Source of the DNA: Ruminiclostridium sp.
GTDB taxonomy: Bacteria > Bacillota > Clostridia > Oscillospirales > Ruminococcaceae
Assembly (NCBI GenBank): GCA_017935365.1
Contig: JAGBHT010000036.1
Span: forward strand, 1-36,420
Direction: 5' to 3'
Length of the DNA: 36,420 nucleotides
The notes beneath the pieces are model-generated. The model searched no databases. It worked only from the letters and a program-made list of their open reading frames with translations, and had not been told where the DNA came from. A program made the position numbers and the translations under genes. Below are positions 7,091 to 13,582 of this stretch, piece by piece (position 1 is the first letter of the stretch; every line of letters starts with the position of its first letter).

Positions 7091-7306
7091 CTATCTGTTC
7101 ACTTCGGGATTATCGGTCCTGCCGAGAAGATAATCTAATGATACGCCGAAATAATCAGCAAAAAGTATAAGCGTTTTATAATCAGCTTCACGCTGCTCAT
7201 TCTCATAACGGCTTACGGAATTCTGATTAAGGTCAAGATCTATCGCCAGTTTCAGCTGTGAAATCTTTCGCTTTTTACGAAGCTCTTTCAGTCGAAAAAT
7301 GTTAAT
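7091..7306 (-). CDS. XRE-family HTH repressor with non-canonical start
   Basis: The minus strand encodes about 71 residues: LKELRKKRKISQLKLAIDL, then NQNSVSRYENEQREAD and DYLLGRTDNPEV. This is a single Cro/C1-type helix-turn-helix domain, the usual length for a small phage-like repressor. No ATG, GTG or TTG lies in frame between the upstream stop (7331-7333) and the conserved domain. An AAGGGGG sits just ahead of two in-frame ATT codons (7306 and 7300), so initiation at ATT, probably the one at 7300, is likely. The gene diverges from the membrane-protein pair at 7412, and a palindrome lies between them. It probably represses that promoter and perhaps its own. Confidence 0.8.
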   Translation of the reverse strand: MNIFRLKELRKKRKISQLKLAIDLDLNQNSVSRYENEQREADYKTLILFADYFGVSLDYLLGRTDNPEVNR

Positions 7307-7313
7307 CGCCCCC

Positions 7314-7343
7314 TTGACACGATTATACCATTATGGTATAATC
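7314..7343 (+). promoter_or_regulatory. Consensus promoter overlapped by palindromic operator
   Basis: TTGACA (7314-7319), 17 bases, then TATAAT (7337-7342): both boxes are exact consensus for the plus-strand genes. A perfect 23-base palindrome at 7321-7343 (half site GATTATACCAT, one central T, then its complement) fills nearly all of the spacer and covers the -10 box. A repressor bound here would block RNA polymerase. Because of the symmetry a TATAAT also faces the XRE gene on the minus strand (7327-7322), although a -35 for that direction is poor. Confidence 0.85.
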
Positions 7344-7345
7344 TA

Positions 7346-7366
7346 AATATCCCGTTTTGGGATATT
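7346..7366 (+). other. 5'-leader hairpin
   Basis: AATATCCC, a GTTTT loop and GGGATATT form a perfect 8-bp hairpin almost exactly at the expected transcription start. It may stabilise the 5' end of the messenger or be a second binding site. Confidence 0.5.
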
Positions 7367-7411
7367 ATTAATCGAAAGCAGAATTTTATGCTTTTCAAGG
7401 AGGAATTTTTT

Positions 7412-7801
7412 ATGTTTAGAAAACTGTTCGGAGAAACTGAAACACAACAATTAAATTACCTCAAACCGAGGATTATATTGGTGATTGTCTTTGTAGCTGT
7501 TTTATTAGTTGGGGTGGTTACTCACTTTATGGGAATAGAGCCATTTTCCCGCACTTGCATGAATATCAGTTCATTGTTATATGCTGTTTCGGCTATTGTA
7601 TTTGGTTGGCACTTCTTGAAATCCATGTTCGGATTTGCTTCATTAGGTGCTTTATTCTCCGGAAATATCGTATTCGGTGTAGTCATTATGGTAGTGTATT
7701 TTTTACTGAGTGCGGTTCTCGGTCTTATCACCCTTGTTCTCGGTATAGGCAGATTTATTTATCTGCTTGTAAAGAAGGCTAATCAGGGGCTGGAGGATTA
7801 A
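7412..7801 (+). CDS. Small integral membrane protein of unknown function
   Basis: I do not recognise this 129-residue protein. It begins MFRKLFGETETQQ and then has about four hydrophobic helices (roughly residues 20-41, 50-69, 74-95 and 98-121), ending with a short charged tail. AAGGAGG ends 8 bases before the ATG at 7412, which is why I prefer it to an ATG eight codons upstream. It is the first gene behind the XRE-controlled promoter and is translationally linked to the next membrane protein, with a 2-base gap. The pair may act together in the membrane. Confidence 0.75.
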   Translation: MFRKLFGETETQQLNYLKPRIILVIVFVAVLLVGVVTHFMGIEPFSRTCMNISSLLYAVSAIVFGWHFLKSMFGFASLGALFSGNIVFGVVIMVVYFLLSAVLGLITLVLGIGRFIYLLVKKANQGLED

Positions 7802-7803
7802 CG

Positions 7804-8373
7804 GTGCTTTTTATAAGACACAGAAAGTCGCTTGACCCATTCTATGACGAATATGCCGAGGTATATTATGTTGACGGTACTTATGTAACATCGGTGGTCG
7901 CTTTCCTTATATTTGCCGCTGTTGCGATACCCGCACTTGCTCTTTTCGGCGTTGTCAGATGGCTTTGCAATCATATGATGCTGTTATATGTGCTGTATGC
8001 TGTCGGAGTGGTAATTCTGATTATTATGCAGTCACGGCACACAAGAAAGAAATATATGTTTTTCTATGCGCTTTCAACGCTTACAATGCTTGTAATACCG
8101 ATTACCGCTACAATCGCTTATATCTTTCCCATAATGGTTTTTGGTGAAACGCTAAGCGCCGCACTCAGCGTCATTTTTTCATCTCTGTTCTTCTACGGCG
8201 GTGCTTTTATGACATTCTCGATAAACAGAATCATCAAAAACGGTATCGCCTGCTTTTTTGTTTCGCTTATATACTTAGCTGTTGCACTCCTCATTTTGTA
8301 CGGATTTATCAGCGTAGATGCCGAAGCTATGAAAAAATTTGATTTCAATACTTTCTATATCCTATGGTCATAA
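7804..8373 (+). CDS. Polytopic membrane protein of unknown function
   Basis: A 189-residue protein with about six hydrophobic segments after a short charged N-terminus (MLFIRHRKSLDPFYDEY). I see no known family. It starts with GTG at 7804, 7 bases after a GGAGG that lies inside the end of the preceding gene. It is the second gene of the XRE-controlled unit and is followed by a strong terminator, so the unit seems to hold just these two genes. Confidence 0.72.
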   Translation: MLFIRHRKSLDPFYDEYAEVYYVDGTYVTSVVAFLIFAAVAIPALALFGVVRWLCNHMMLLYVLYAVGVVILIIMQSRHTRKKYMFFYALSTLTMLVIPITATIAYIFPIMVFGETLSAALSVIFSSLFFYGGAFMTFSINRIIKNGIACFFVSLIYLAVALLILYGFISVDAEAMKKFDFNTFYILWS

Positions 8374-8390
8374 AGATGACCGCACAAAAC

Positions 8391-8427
8391 AACGGACAGC
8401 AAGATTTTCCTGCTGTCCGTTTTGTTT
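8391..8427 (+). terminator. Terminator, right twin of the one at 7046
   Basis: AACGGACAGCA and its complement form an 11-bp stem around a 9-base loop, followed by TTGTTTTTA. The stem is identical to that at 7046-7076; the loops differ. Confidence 0.85.
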
Positions 8428-8447
8428 TTATATTTATCAATACCTCT

Positions 8448-8867
8448 TTATCTGAGCGTCGCTATAATCCTTGCAATTTCCACCGTAAGAATTTTAAGCG
8501 TTATTCCACCCGACATAACATAGAACCATATCTCGCGGGCGGCTTGCGACCTTACGATCGGCGTTGCGATTATTCCGACAATTACCGCAAGCGCACCGAT
8601 ACAGCCGACTATGTTCGGTATGCTGATAAGCTGAAACAATCCGGGGTTACAGCTTCCGTCAATTGCATTCTGAATAGTCTTATCAAGTCCGTCACGGGTT
8701 GCGGCAAAACAGCATACAACAAGTCCGTATATAAGAAGTATAAGGCTTCTCAGTCCCCAGTGCTGTGTTTGCTTTCTGGTCATGATACAGAAAACTATGT
8801 AGCCGATAAGGACAAGAACCATTACGGTTGTCGCAATTGTAACTCCGTTCTTGAAATATAATTTCAT
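8448..8867 (-). CDS. Small membrane protein of unknown function
   Basis: A 139-residue protein with four predicted membrane helices (about residues 9-29, 41-58, 82-103 and 115-135) and a Cys pair, VVCCFAATRDGLDK, in the middle. I do not recognise a family. A GAGG lies 9 bases before the ATG. No promoter is visible between it and the terminator that follows the KTR gene, so it may be transcribed by read-through from the TetR unit. Confidence 0.7.
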   Translation of the reverse strand: MKLYFKNGVTIATTVMVLVLIGYIVFCIMTRKQTQHWGLRSLILLIYGLVVCCFAATRDGLDKTIQNAIDGSCNPGLFQLISIPNIVGCIGALAVIVGIIATPIVRSQAAREIWFYVMSGGITLKILTVEIARIIATLR

Positions 8868-8884
8868 ATTTAAAACCTCTTTTC

Positions 8885-8928
8885 AAAAAAATAGCGCAGT
8901 ACTGCCTTTATGATAGGTCAGCACTGCG
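8885..8928 (-). terminator. Terminator overlapping the end of the KTR gene
   Basis: On the minus strand ACGCAGTGCTGACC pairs imperfectly with GGCAGTACTGCGC, followed by TATTTTTTTG. The upstream arm includes the last codons and stop of the gene at 8918-9103. Confidence 0.65.
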
Positions 8929-9103
8929 TCTTGGCGTCTGTCTGAATTAACGTAATTATGTAATTTTCTGCGTTTATAACGCTTTCCTTTCTGCACTTTG
9001 GGCAAAACAGCGGAAAATTTTTAAGCACCGTGTCCTGCGTTATTTTTACTCTTGTTTTTGCCTTGCAGTGAGGACACAGTATAAAACGACTTTCATCCGT
9101 CAC
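8918..9103 (-). CDS. Cysteine-rich KTR protein (zinc ribbon)
   Basis: A 61-residue protein with two CxxC knuckles, LCPHCKAKTRVKI and FCPKCRKES. This is the pattern of the small Cys_rich_KTR family, whose conserved KTR tripeptide is visible. The fold should bind one zinc ion; the function is unknown. In Firmicutes such genes often lie directly downstream of TetR regulators in mobile or resistance contexts. Here the ATG overlaps the end of the tetR gene by 11 bases, so the two are translated together. Confidence 0.85.
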   Translation of the reverse strand: MTDESRFILCPHCKAKTRVKITQDTVLKNFPLFCPKCRKESVINAENYIITLIQTDAKTQC

Positions 9104-9770
9104 TCTTACCGCCTCTTTTCTCTGCCGTTTTCACCATATGAGGCGAATATGTGCGGTAGAAATTTCTGACGTGTGCTTCAAGCCGTTTCAGGCACTCCGC
9201 TTCCCTTTCGGGCTGTCTGTCGCAAATTTCAACCATAAGCACAACAGGCGCAACATACTCAAGTGCCAGCGTATCGGGATCTTCTCCGATTATCGTTCCC
9301 GACTTGATAAGCGCTCTGAAAAGTCCTGCGTGATAACGCACCAATCTTTCCAGATACCGTTCGGAATACATATCCGCAAACTCAGCGTTTCTGAACTGCT
9401 CTATCGTCATCATCCGCCTGAATCGGCTGACATACTCATCGTGCAGCGAATATTCTATCAGCTGTCTTACCTTTTTTGCAAGCATTTCCTCGGAAATACC
9501 GTCAAACACCTTTTCGTCGGCTTTGCTTTCGGAAACGTGCACATCAATGCCGTCCGTGAATGTATCATAACGGCGGTACGTTTCCGCAACAATAGCGTCA
9601 AATATCTCCTGCTTGCTTTTGAAATGCTTGTACAGTGACGGTGCTTTTATCCCCACCGCCGAAGCTATTCTCTCAACACTTACAGCATCATAACCGCTCT
9701 GTGAAAAGAGCCGCAACGCTTCGTCAAGTATGCGTTGTTTTGTATCTTCCTTTTTGGAGGCTTGTTTCAT
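9093..9770 (-). CDS. TetR/AcrR-family transcriptional regulator
   Basis: This is a 225-residue repressor. The N-terminal helix-turn-helix is clear: TKQRILDEALRLFSQSGYDAVSVERIASAVGIKAPSLYKHFKSK, about residues 9-53. The remaining helical domain would bind a small ligand. GAGGTG precedes the ATG. Its own promoter carries two TetR-like palindromes (9791-9834), so it is almost certainly self-repressed. The adjacent MacAB-like efflux genes are a likely second target by position. I did not find the same palindrome in front of the adaptor or the ATPase, so that control is unproven. Confidence 0.9.
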   Translation of the reverse strand: MKQASKKEDTKQRILDEALRLFSQSGYDAVSVERIASAVGIKAPSLYKHFKSKQEIFDAIVAETYRRYDTFTDGIDVHVSESKADEKVFDGISEEMLAKKVRQLIEYSLHDEYVSRFRRMMTIEQFRNAEFADMYSERYLERLVRYHAGLFRALIKSGTIIGEDPDTLALEYVAPVVLMVEICDRQPEREAECLKRLEAHVRNFYRTYSPHMVKTAEKRGGKSDG

Positions 9771-9790
9771 ATATTCACCTCGATATAAAA

Positions 9791-9839
9791 AGCTAACAAT
9801 CGTTAGCTATATTATAAGCTAATAATCGTTAGCTGTCAA
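9791..9839 (-). promoter_or_regulatory. tetR promoter with two palindromic operators
   Basis: On the minus strand TTGACA (9839-9834) and TATAAT (9816-9811) are spaced by 17 bases. The spacer is filled by an operator, AGCTAACGATTATTAGCT (9834-9817). A second copy, AGCTAACGATTGTTAGCT (9808-9791), covers the start point. The centres are 26 bp apart. Both have the symmetric GCTAAC/GTTAGC form expected of a TetR-dimer site; the upstream one has a single mismatch. Confidence 0.88.
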
Positions 9840-9866
9840 GAGGTTAGGGGAAATTTTTTTTGATTT

Positions 9867-11036
9867 TTACATCTTAAGTGCATCCACCGGCTTCATCCTT
9901 GCCGCTTTATATGCCGGATAACTGCCTGATATCATACCTATAACCGCCGACACTCCGACCGCGATAAGCATTATATCCGTCTGCATAACAAAGCTCTCAC
10001 CGACCGCAAGCCCTATGACAAACGCCACCGCGCACCCTGCCGCAATGCCGACTATACTGCCGATAACGCATATCATCGTGCTTTCGGCTAAGAACTCGCC
10101 GACTATTCTTATATTCCTTGCTCCGAGGGATTTTTTTATACCTATCTCACGTTTTCGTTCGCCGACACTTACAAGCATTGCGGTCATAACCGACACGGAC
10201 GCTACCGCAAGCGATATTCCCGCCGTGAACGACAATGCAGAGGTCGCGGCAGTCAGTATTCCGTCAAGCTGTTTCTTCTGGCTTTGAAGCTCGCTGATCT
10301 TTATACTGCCCTCGCCCTTTACATCAGCCATACAGGCTTTTATTCCGTCTATCGCCGTTTCTCCGTCACCGCTCTTGTCAAGCAGTACCGCTATCTTGTC
10401 ATAGTCTGCCTTGCCGCAGATGTTCTGAGCGGTCGTGTAAGGAATATACACAAAGTACGGCACAGCGTCATTCATCATATTCTGTATGGGACTGAGCCCC
10501 GACTCGGCAACCCCGATAACCGTAAAATCGGTATATTTTCCGCCGAAATTCACGCTTACCGTCTTTCCGACTATGTTCGTCCTGCCGTATGTTTCAAGCG
10601 CTATCTTGTCATCGATAACGCAGATATTCTCCGCTTTTTGTACATCGGTTCTGTCTATAAGTCTTCCGTGTATCGGCTTCATAGAAATTATCTCATCGGC
10701 TTTTTCGTTTACGCCCCATACCATACACGATACATTGTTTTCGATAAGCTCGCACTTTGTCACCTGTGCCATAAGCGGCATCGCTCCCGTAACTCCGCTT
10801 AGATCTCCGAGTGTTGCTATATCATTGTCGCCGAGCGTAACTCCTGCCTCCTGAGCTTCAACAAGCACCGAGTTCACCCCCATATCGTCAAGACTTTCAT
10901 TTATCCTGGCAGTGCCTATCTGACCTACCGCCGATATAACCGTCACCGAAAATATTCCTATCGCAACCGCGCTCATTGTAAGTGCGCTCCTGCTTTTACT
11001 TCTCCATATATCAGCCATTACCGATGTAAAACCCAT
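9867..11036 (-). CDS. MacB/FtsX-type ABC transporter permease
   Basis: A 389-residue permease with the MacB layout. One N-terminal helix (about 17-38) is followed by a large extracytoplasmic domain and three C-terminal helices in the FtsX domain (about 270-385). Typical motifs include the N-terminal RSALTMSAVAIGI and GERKREIGIKKSLGA before the second helix. The end is YPAYKAARMKPVDALKM, which is characteristic. GGAGG lies 7 bases before the ATG. It follows the adaptor gene by 17 bases on the same strand. The matching ATPase is divergent at 12351. Together they should form a tripartite-like exporter for peptides or antibiotics. Confidence 0.92.
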   Translation of the reverse strand: MGFTSVMADIWRSKSRSALTMSAVAIGIFSVTVISAVGQIGTARINESLDDMGVNSVLVEAQEAGVTLGDNDIATLGDLSGVTGAMPLMAQVTKCELIENNVSCMVWGVNEKADEIISMKPIHGRLIDRTDVQKAENICVIDDKIALETYGRTNIVGKTVSVNFGGKYTDFTVIGVAESGLSPIQNMMNDAVPYFVYIPYTTAQNICGKADYDKIAVLLDKSGDGETAIDGIKACMADVKGEGSIKISELQSQKKQLDGILTAATSALSFTAGISLAVASVSVMTAMLVSVGERKREIGIKKSLGARNIRIVGEFLAESTMICVIGSIVGIAAGCAVAFVIGLAVGESFVMQTDIMLIAVGVSAVIGMISGSYPAYKAARMKPVDALKM

Positions 11037-11053
11037 ACTGTTACCTCCGTCTT

Positions 11054-12079
11054 TTAATCCGTCATAGTTTTACCGTTTTCTGCCGATATATTCCCGCTGT
11101 CAGAGCTGTCTTTTCGGTTTCGCAGTATAACTGCATTAACCGCTACTCCTGCGGTATCTTTGACGACCTCTTCTTCAACGCTTACCCCGAACACCTGCGT
11201 TACCTTCGCCATCTCAAGCCCCGTTACAATGTCACGCCTTACCGATCTTCCGTCCTCAATGACGTAAATGTATTCGCTCTTATCGTCCTGCATTACTGCG
11301 CTGTAAGGCAGTGTAACAATATCACGCTTAATCCCGGTCTGAATTTCCGCGTATCCACTGTCACCGCTTTTCAGCTTTTCGGACGGATCATCGATACTTA
11401 AAGTCACATCGGCAACCGTTTCTTCCACCGAGCCGAGATACTGTTTTCGTGTATTCTCACTTATACTCAGCACCTTGCCGCTGAAAGTTTCCTCCGCAGA
11501 CGAAACACTGAGCTTTGCTGTCTGACCGCTTTTTATCTTTGCGAGATTTCGCTCAGGTACCGCAACATTCAGCACAAGTGCACCCTTTCCGCCTATCTGC
11601 GCAATATCAGTGCCTGCATCGATCAGTTCTCCGCTTGCGGCTAAAGCACAAACGGTTCCCGATACCGGTGACGCTATATTCTGCGGAATACTGTCTGCAA
11701 GCTCCGCAAGCGTCAGCGCATCGGATACCGAACCTGCGTACATACCGGCTAACATCTCACATACAGCGTCCTTGTCAACAATTGCTATAGTCTGACCCTG
11801 ATCTACTCTGTCCCCGACATTCACCGGGTATTCTTTTATTATAAGTGGCATTTCTTCCCTTACCGGTTTTACTTCCGAATATCCGACAGTTCCGCTACAG
11901 GTAACAGACGGCGTATATTCGGTACGTTCCGGGAAAATTACATCAACTCTCGGCACAGAGTTTCTTATCAGCGCAGGAAGTGTCATATTGAGATAAAGAC
12001 CTCCGATAACGATCAGCGCAATTACTGTTATATGGAGCGCTCTGCGTTTTTTCTTCCTATATATACTGCGGTAATTCAT
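11054..12079 (-). CDS. Efflux adaptor (HlyD/RND periplasmic-adaptor type)
   Basis: This 341-residue protein has one N-terminal membrane anchor (about 12-33). It continues with a beta-barrel/lipoyl-like core: YPVNVGDRVDQGQTIAIV and SPVSGTVCALAASGELIDAGTDI, the split lipoyl halves. It ends with VTLPYSAVMQDDKSEYIYVIEDG, typical of MacA/YknX-type adaptors. I place the start at the ATG at 12079, because AGGAGA lies about 7 bases upstream; the in-frame ATG two codons earlier is too close to it. In Gram-positives such adaptors pair with MacB-type permeases and FtsX-like ATPases, here 9867-11036 and 12351-13043. Confidence 0.9.
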   Translation of the reverse strand: MNYRSIYRKKKRRALHITVIALIVIGGLYLNMTLPALIRNSVPRVDVIFPERTEYTPSVTCSGTVGYSEVKPVREEMPLIIKEYPVNVGDRVDQGQTIAIVDKDAVCEMLAGMYAGSVSDALTLAELADSIPQNIASPVSGTVCALAASGELIDAGTDIAQIGGKGALVLNVAVPERNLAKIKSGQTAKLSVSSAEETFSGKVLSISENTRKQYLGSVEETVADVTLSIDDPSEKLKSGDSGYAEIQTGIKRDIVTLPYSAVMQDDKSEYIYVIEDGRSVRRDIVTGLEMAKVTQVFGVSVEEEVVKDTAGVAVNAVILRNRKDSSDSGNISAENGKTMTD

Positions 12080-12211
12080 ACTCATTCTCCTTTTTGGCTT
12101 TTACTCCTTTAGTTTGACTGCCACAGCGGAAAATATTACTGATATTTTATGAATATTACAGATACAGCCGCTAAAAATAGGTTTGTAATTTCTCAAAAAG
12201 AAGGTGTGCAG

Positions 12212-12397
12212 ATGAATATGATAATATGCACCGAGCCGTGCATACATCAGCATGACGGTTGTTGCGGACTTCACGGCGCAGGTGTTATAACCAACACAGC
12301 AGTATCAGCGTGCCGATACTTTTCACCGAAGGAGGTAGATTCATACGCAAGTGAAAAACGCCAATCAGATTCCCGAAGTTCTGATAAAAGCAACTGA
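12212..12397 (+). CDS. Small cysteine-rich protein
   Basis: A 61-residue protein starting MNMIICTEPCIHQHDGCCGLHG, with five or six cysteines in the first 40 residues and then a polar tail. It resembles the short Cys-rich proteins of Clostridia that databases sometimes name hydroxymyristoyl-ACP dehydratase without enzymatic reason; metal binding is more plausible. GAAGGTG lies 6 bases before the ATG at 12212. Its last 47 bases overlap the ATPase gene in another frame, so the two are probably translated together. Confidence 0.6.
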   Translation: MNMIICTEPCIHQHDGCCGLHGAGVITNTAVSACRYFSPKEVDSYASEKRQSDSRSSDKSN

Positions 12398-13043
12398 CAT
12401 TTCACGGCACTACACCATGGCAGACGGTACGGTGCAGGCGCTTGACAACGTAGACCTTACGGTGAACAAAGGCGAATTTATAGCTATTACAGGTCCGAGC
12501 GGCGCGGGAAAATCCACGCTTATGAATATCCTCGGACTGCTCGACACCTGCGACAGCGGAACATATATGTTCTCCGGGCTCGACACAAAAATGCTATCCG
12601 ACAGCGAACTCAGCCGTATAAGAAATCAAAAGATAGGCTTTGTATTTCAGGCTTTCAACCTTATCCCGACATTGTCCGTACTCGAAAATGTTGCTCTGCC
12701 GCTGACCTACAGGGGTATACCGTCCGCAAAACGCATAGCACGCAGTAAAGCCGCGCTGGAAGCTGTCGGGCTTTCGTCAAGGCTTACTCACAAGCCGTAT
12801 GAGCTTTCGGGCGGACAACAGCAACGCGTAGCGATCGCAAGAGCGATAGCCGCCGACCCCGAACTTATCCTTGCCGACGAACCGTGCGGAAGCCTTGACA
12901 GCCGCTCAAGCAAGGAAGTTATGGAACTTCTGCGCTCACGCCACGAATGCGGCAAAACCGTGATTCTCATAACCCACGACATTGACGACGCCGCTTATGC
13001 GGACAGGATACTGACGGTCTGTGACGGAAAACTTTTTAAATAA
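12351..13043 (+). CDS. MacB/LolD-type ABC transporter ATP-binding protein
   Basis: The 230-residue ATPase powers the exporter whose permease is at 9867-11036. Walker A is GPSGAGKST (48-56), the Q-loop is in FVFQAFNL, the signature is LSGGQQQRVA (152-161) and Walker B is LILADEP (172-178). The H-loop is in LITHDIDDA. The D-loop reads CGSLD instead of the usual TGNLD. The start is uncertain: the GTG at 12351 lies 15 bases after GGAGG, rather far, and no ATG is in frame; an ATT at 12339 is another option. Genes for this type of ATPase normally sit next to the permease, whereas here it is divergent. Confidence 0.9.
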   Translation: MKNANQIPEVLIKATDISRHYTMADGTVQALDNVDLTVNKGEFIAITGPSGAGKSTLMNILGLLDTCDSGTYMFSGLDTKMLSDSELSRIRNQKIGFVFQAFNLIPTLSVLENVALPLTYRGIPSAKRIARSKAALEAVGLSSRLTHKPYELSGGQQQRVAIARAIAADPELILADEPCGSLDSRSSKEVMELLRSRHECGKTVILITHDIDDAAYADRILTVCDGKLFK

Positions 13044-13056
13044 TTTTCCAAAGTGC

Positions 13057-13085
13057 TTGCAAATTAAAGGCGGATAGTGTATAAT
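13057..13085 (+). promoter_or_regulatory. Promoter of tRNA-Arg(CCT)
   Basis: TTGCAA (13057-13062), 17 bases, TATAAT (13080-13085). The start would be about 20 bases before the tRNA. Confidence 0.7.
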
Positions 13086-13113
13086 GTTATCTGTTAATTT
13101 AATATACAAGCAC

Positions 13114-13188
13114 GCCTCCTTAGTTAAATGGATATAATAAACCCCTCCTAAGGGTTAGTTGTGGGTTCGATTCCCGCAGGGGGTGCCA
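13114..13188 (+). tRNA. tRNA-Arg(CCT)
   Basis: GCCTCCT pairs with AGGGGGT, the anticodon arm ACCCC/GGGTT-type carries CTCCTAA (anticodon CCT), the T loop is TTCGATT and CCA is encoded. tRNA-Arg(CCT) is a frequent integration site for mobile elements, which matters because its 3' part is duplicated 210 bp downstream. Confidence 0.92.
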
Positions 13189-13195
13189 AAAAATA

Positions 13196-13238
13196 AAAGC
13201 CGCTCGTCGTTCAATATGATGTGTGGCTTTATTCTTTT
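13196..13238 (+). terminator. Terminator after tRNA-Arg
   Basis: AAAGCCGC pairs with GTGGCTTT (one G-T pair), followed by ATTCTTTT. It begins 8 bases after the tRNA. Confidence 0.55.
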
Positions 13239-13263
13239 ACAGTTTGTTGCTTCCCCTATTTGA

Positions 13264-13402
13264 TAAGTTAAATGGCTATAAGAACCTCTCGCCGTTACCA
13301 AAATCACAGATTTTGACGGCTGTGAGAACCTTTTTGCTCCGCAATAATAAACCCCTCCTAAGGGTTAGTTGTGGGTTCGATTCCCGCAGGGGGTGCCAAA
13401 AA
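13264..13402 (+). pseudogene. Second, interrupted tRNA-Arg(CCT) copy
   Basis: The region starts with a D-arm-like stretch (AGTTAAATGG at 13266-13275, identical to 13122-13131 in the intact gene). It then carries about 58 unrelated bases. It resumes with the anticodon arm, T arm and CCA end at 13344-13402, which is identical over 59 bases to 13134-13192. The interruption is largely a hairpin: GCCGT (13291) and CAAAATC pair with GATTTTG and ACGGC (13309-13320). A second terminator follows. It reads as a tandem tRNA copy split by a small palindromic insert, or an attachment-site scar. It cannot give a normal tRNA. Confidence 0.7.
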
Positions 13403-13403
13403 G

Positions 13404-13435
13404 AAAAGTCGCTCGTGAGAGTGGCTTTTCTTTTT
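13404..13435 (+). terminator. Terminator after the interrupted tRNA copy
   Basis: AAAAGTCGCTC pairs with GAGTGGCTTTT through two G-T pairs around GTGA, followed by CTTTTTG. It is related in sequence to the terminator of the first copy, so the duplication extends past the tRNA. Confidence 0.7.
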
Positions 13436-13515
13436 GTATTATTCATTTTTCATTATTCATCATTCATTATTCATTTCTGCTGTGCAACTTTTCTTAACCC
13501 GCACATTCTCTCCCT

Positions 13516-13543
13516 TTGCAAATCCGCCGAAATGTGCTACAAT
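13516..13543 (+). promoter_or_regulatory. Promoter of the PHP gene
   Basis: TTGCAA, a 16-base spacer and TACAAT lie 39 bases before the ATG. Confidence 0.55.
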
Positions 13544-13582
13544 ATACCTATAACAAATTGCAAAACAAAAGGAGTACACATT

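Noticed and set aside
8364..8861. 165-codon plus-strand frame antisense to the membrane protein at 8448-8867
   Set aside because: Composition and lack of a ribosome site mark it as a shadow; the opposite strand has a ribosome site and clean membrane helices.
13134..13402. Possible CRISPR-like direct repeat
   Set aside because: Only two copies, 210 bp apart, and the repeat is the 3' part of a tRNA gene.
13223..13582. 120-codon N-terminal extension of the PHP protein
   Set aside because: It would cross the duplicated tRNA sequence and a terminator, while the PHP motif starts eight residues after the well-placed ATG at 13583.
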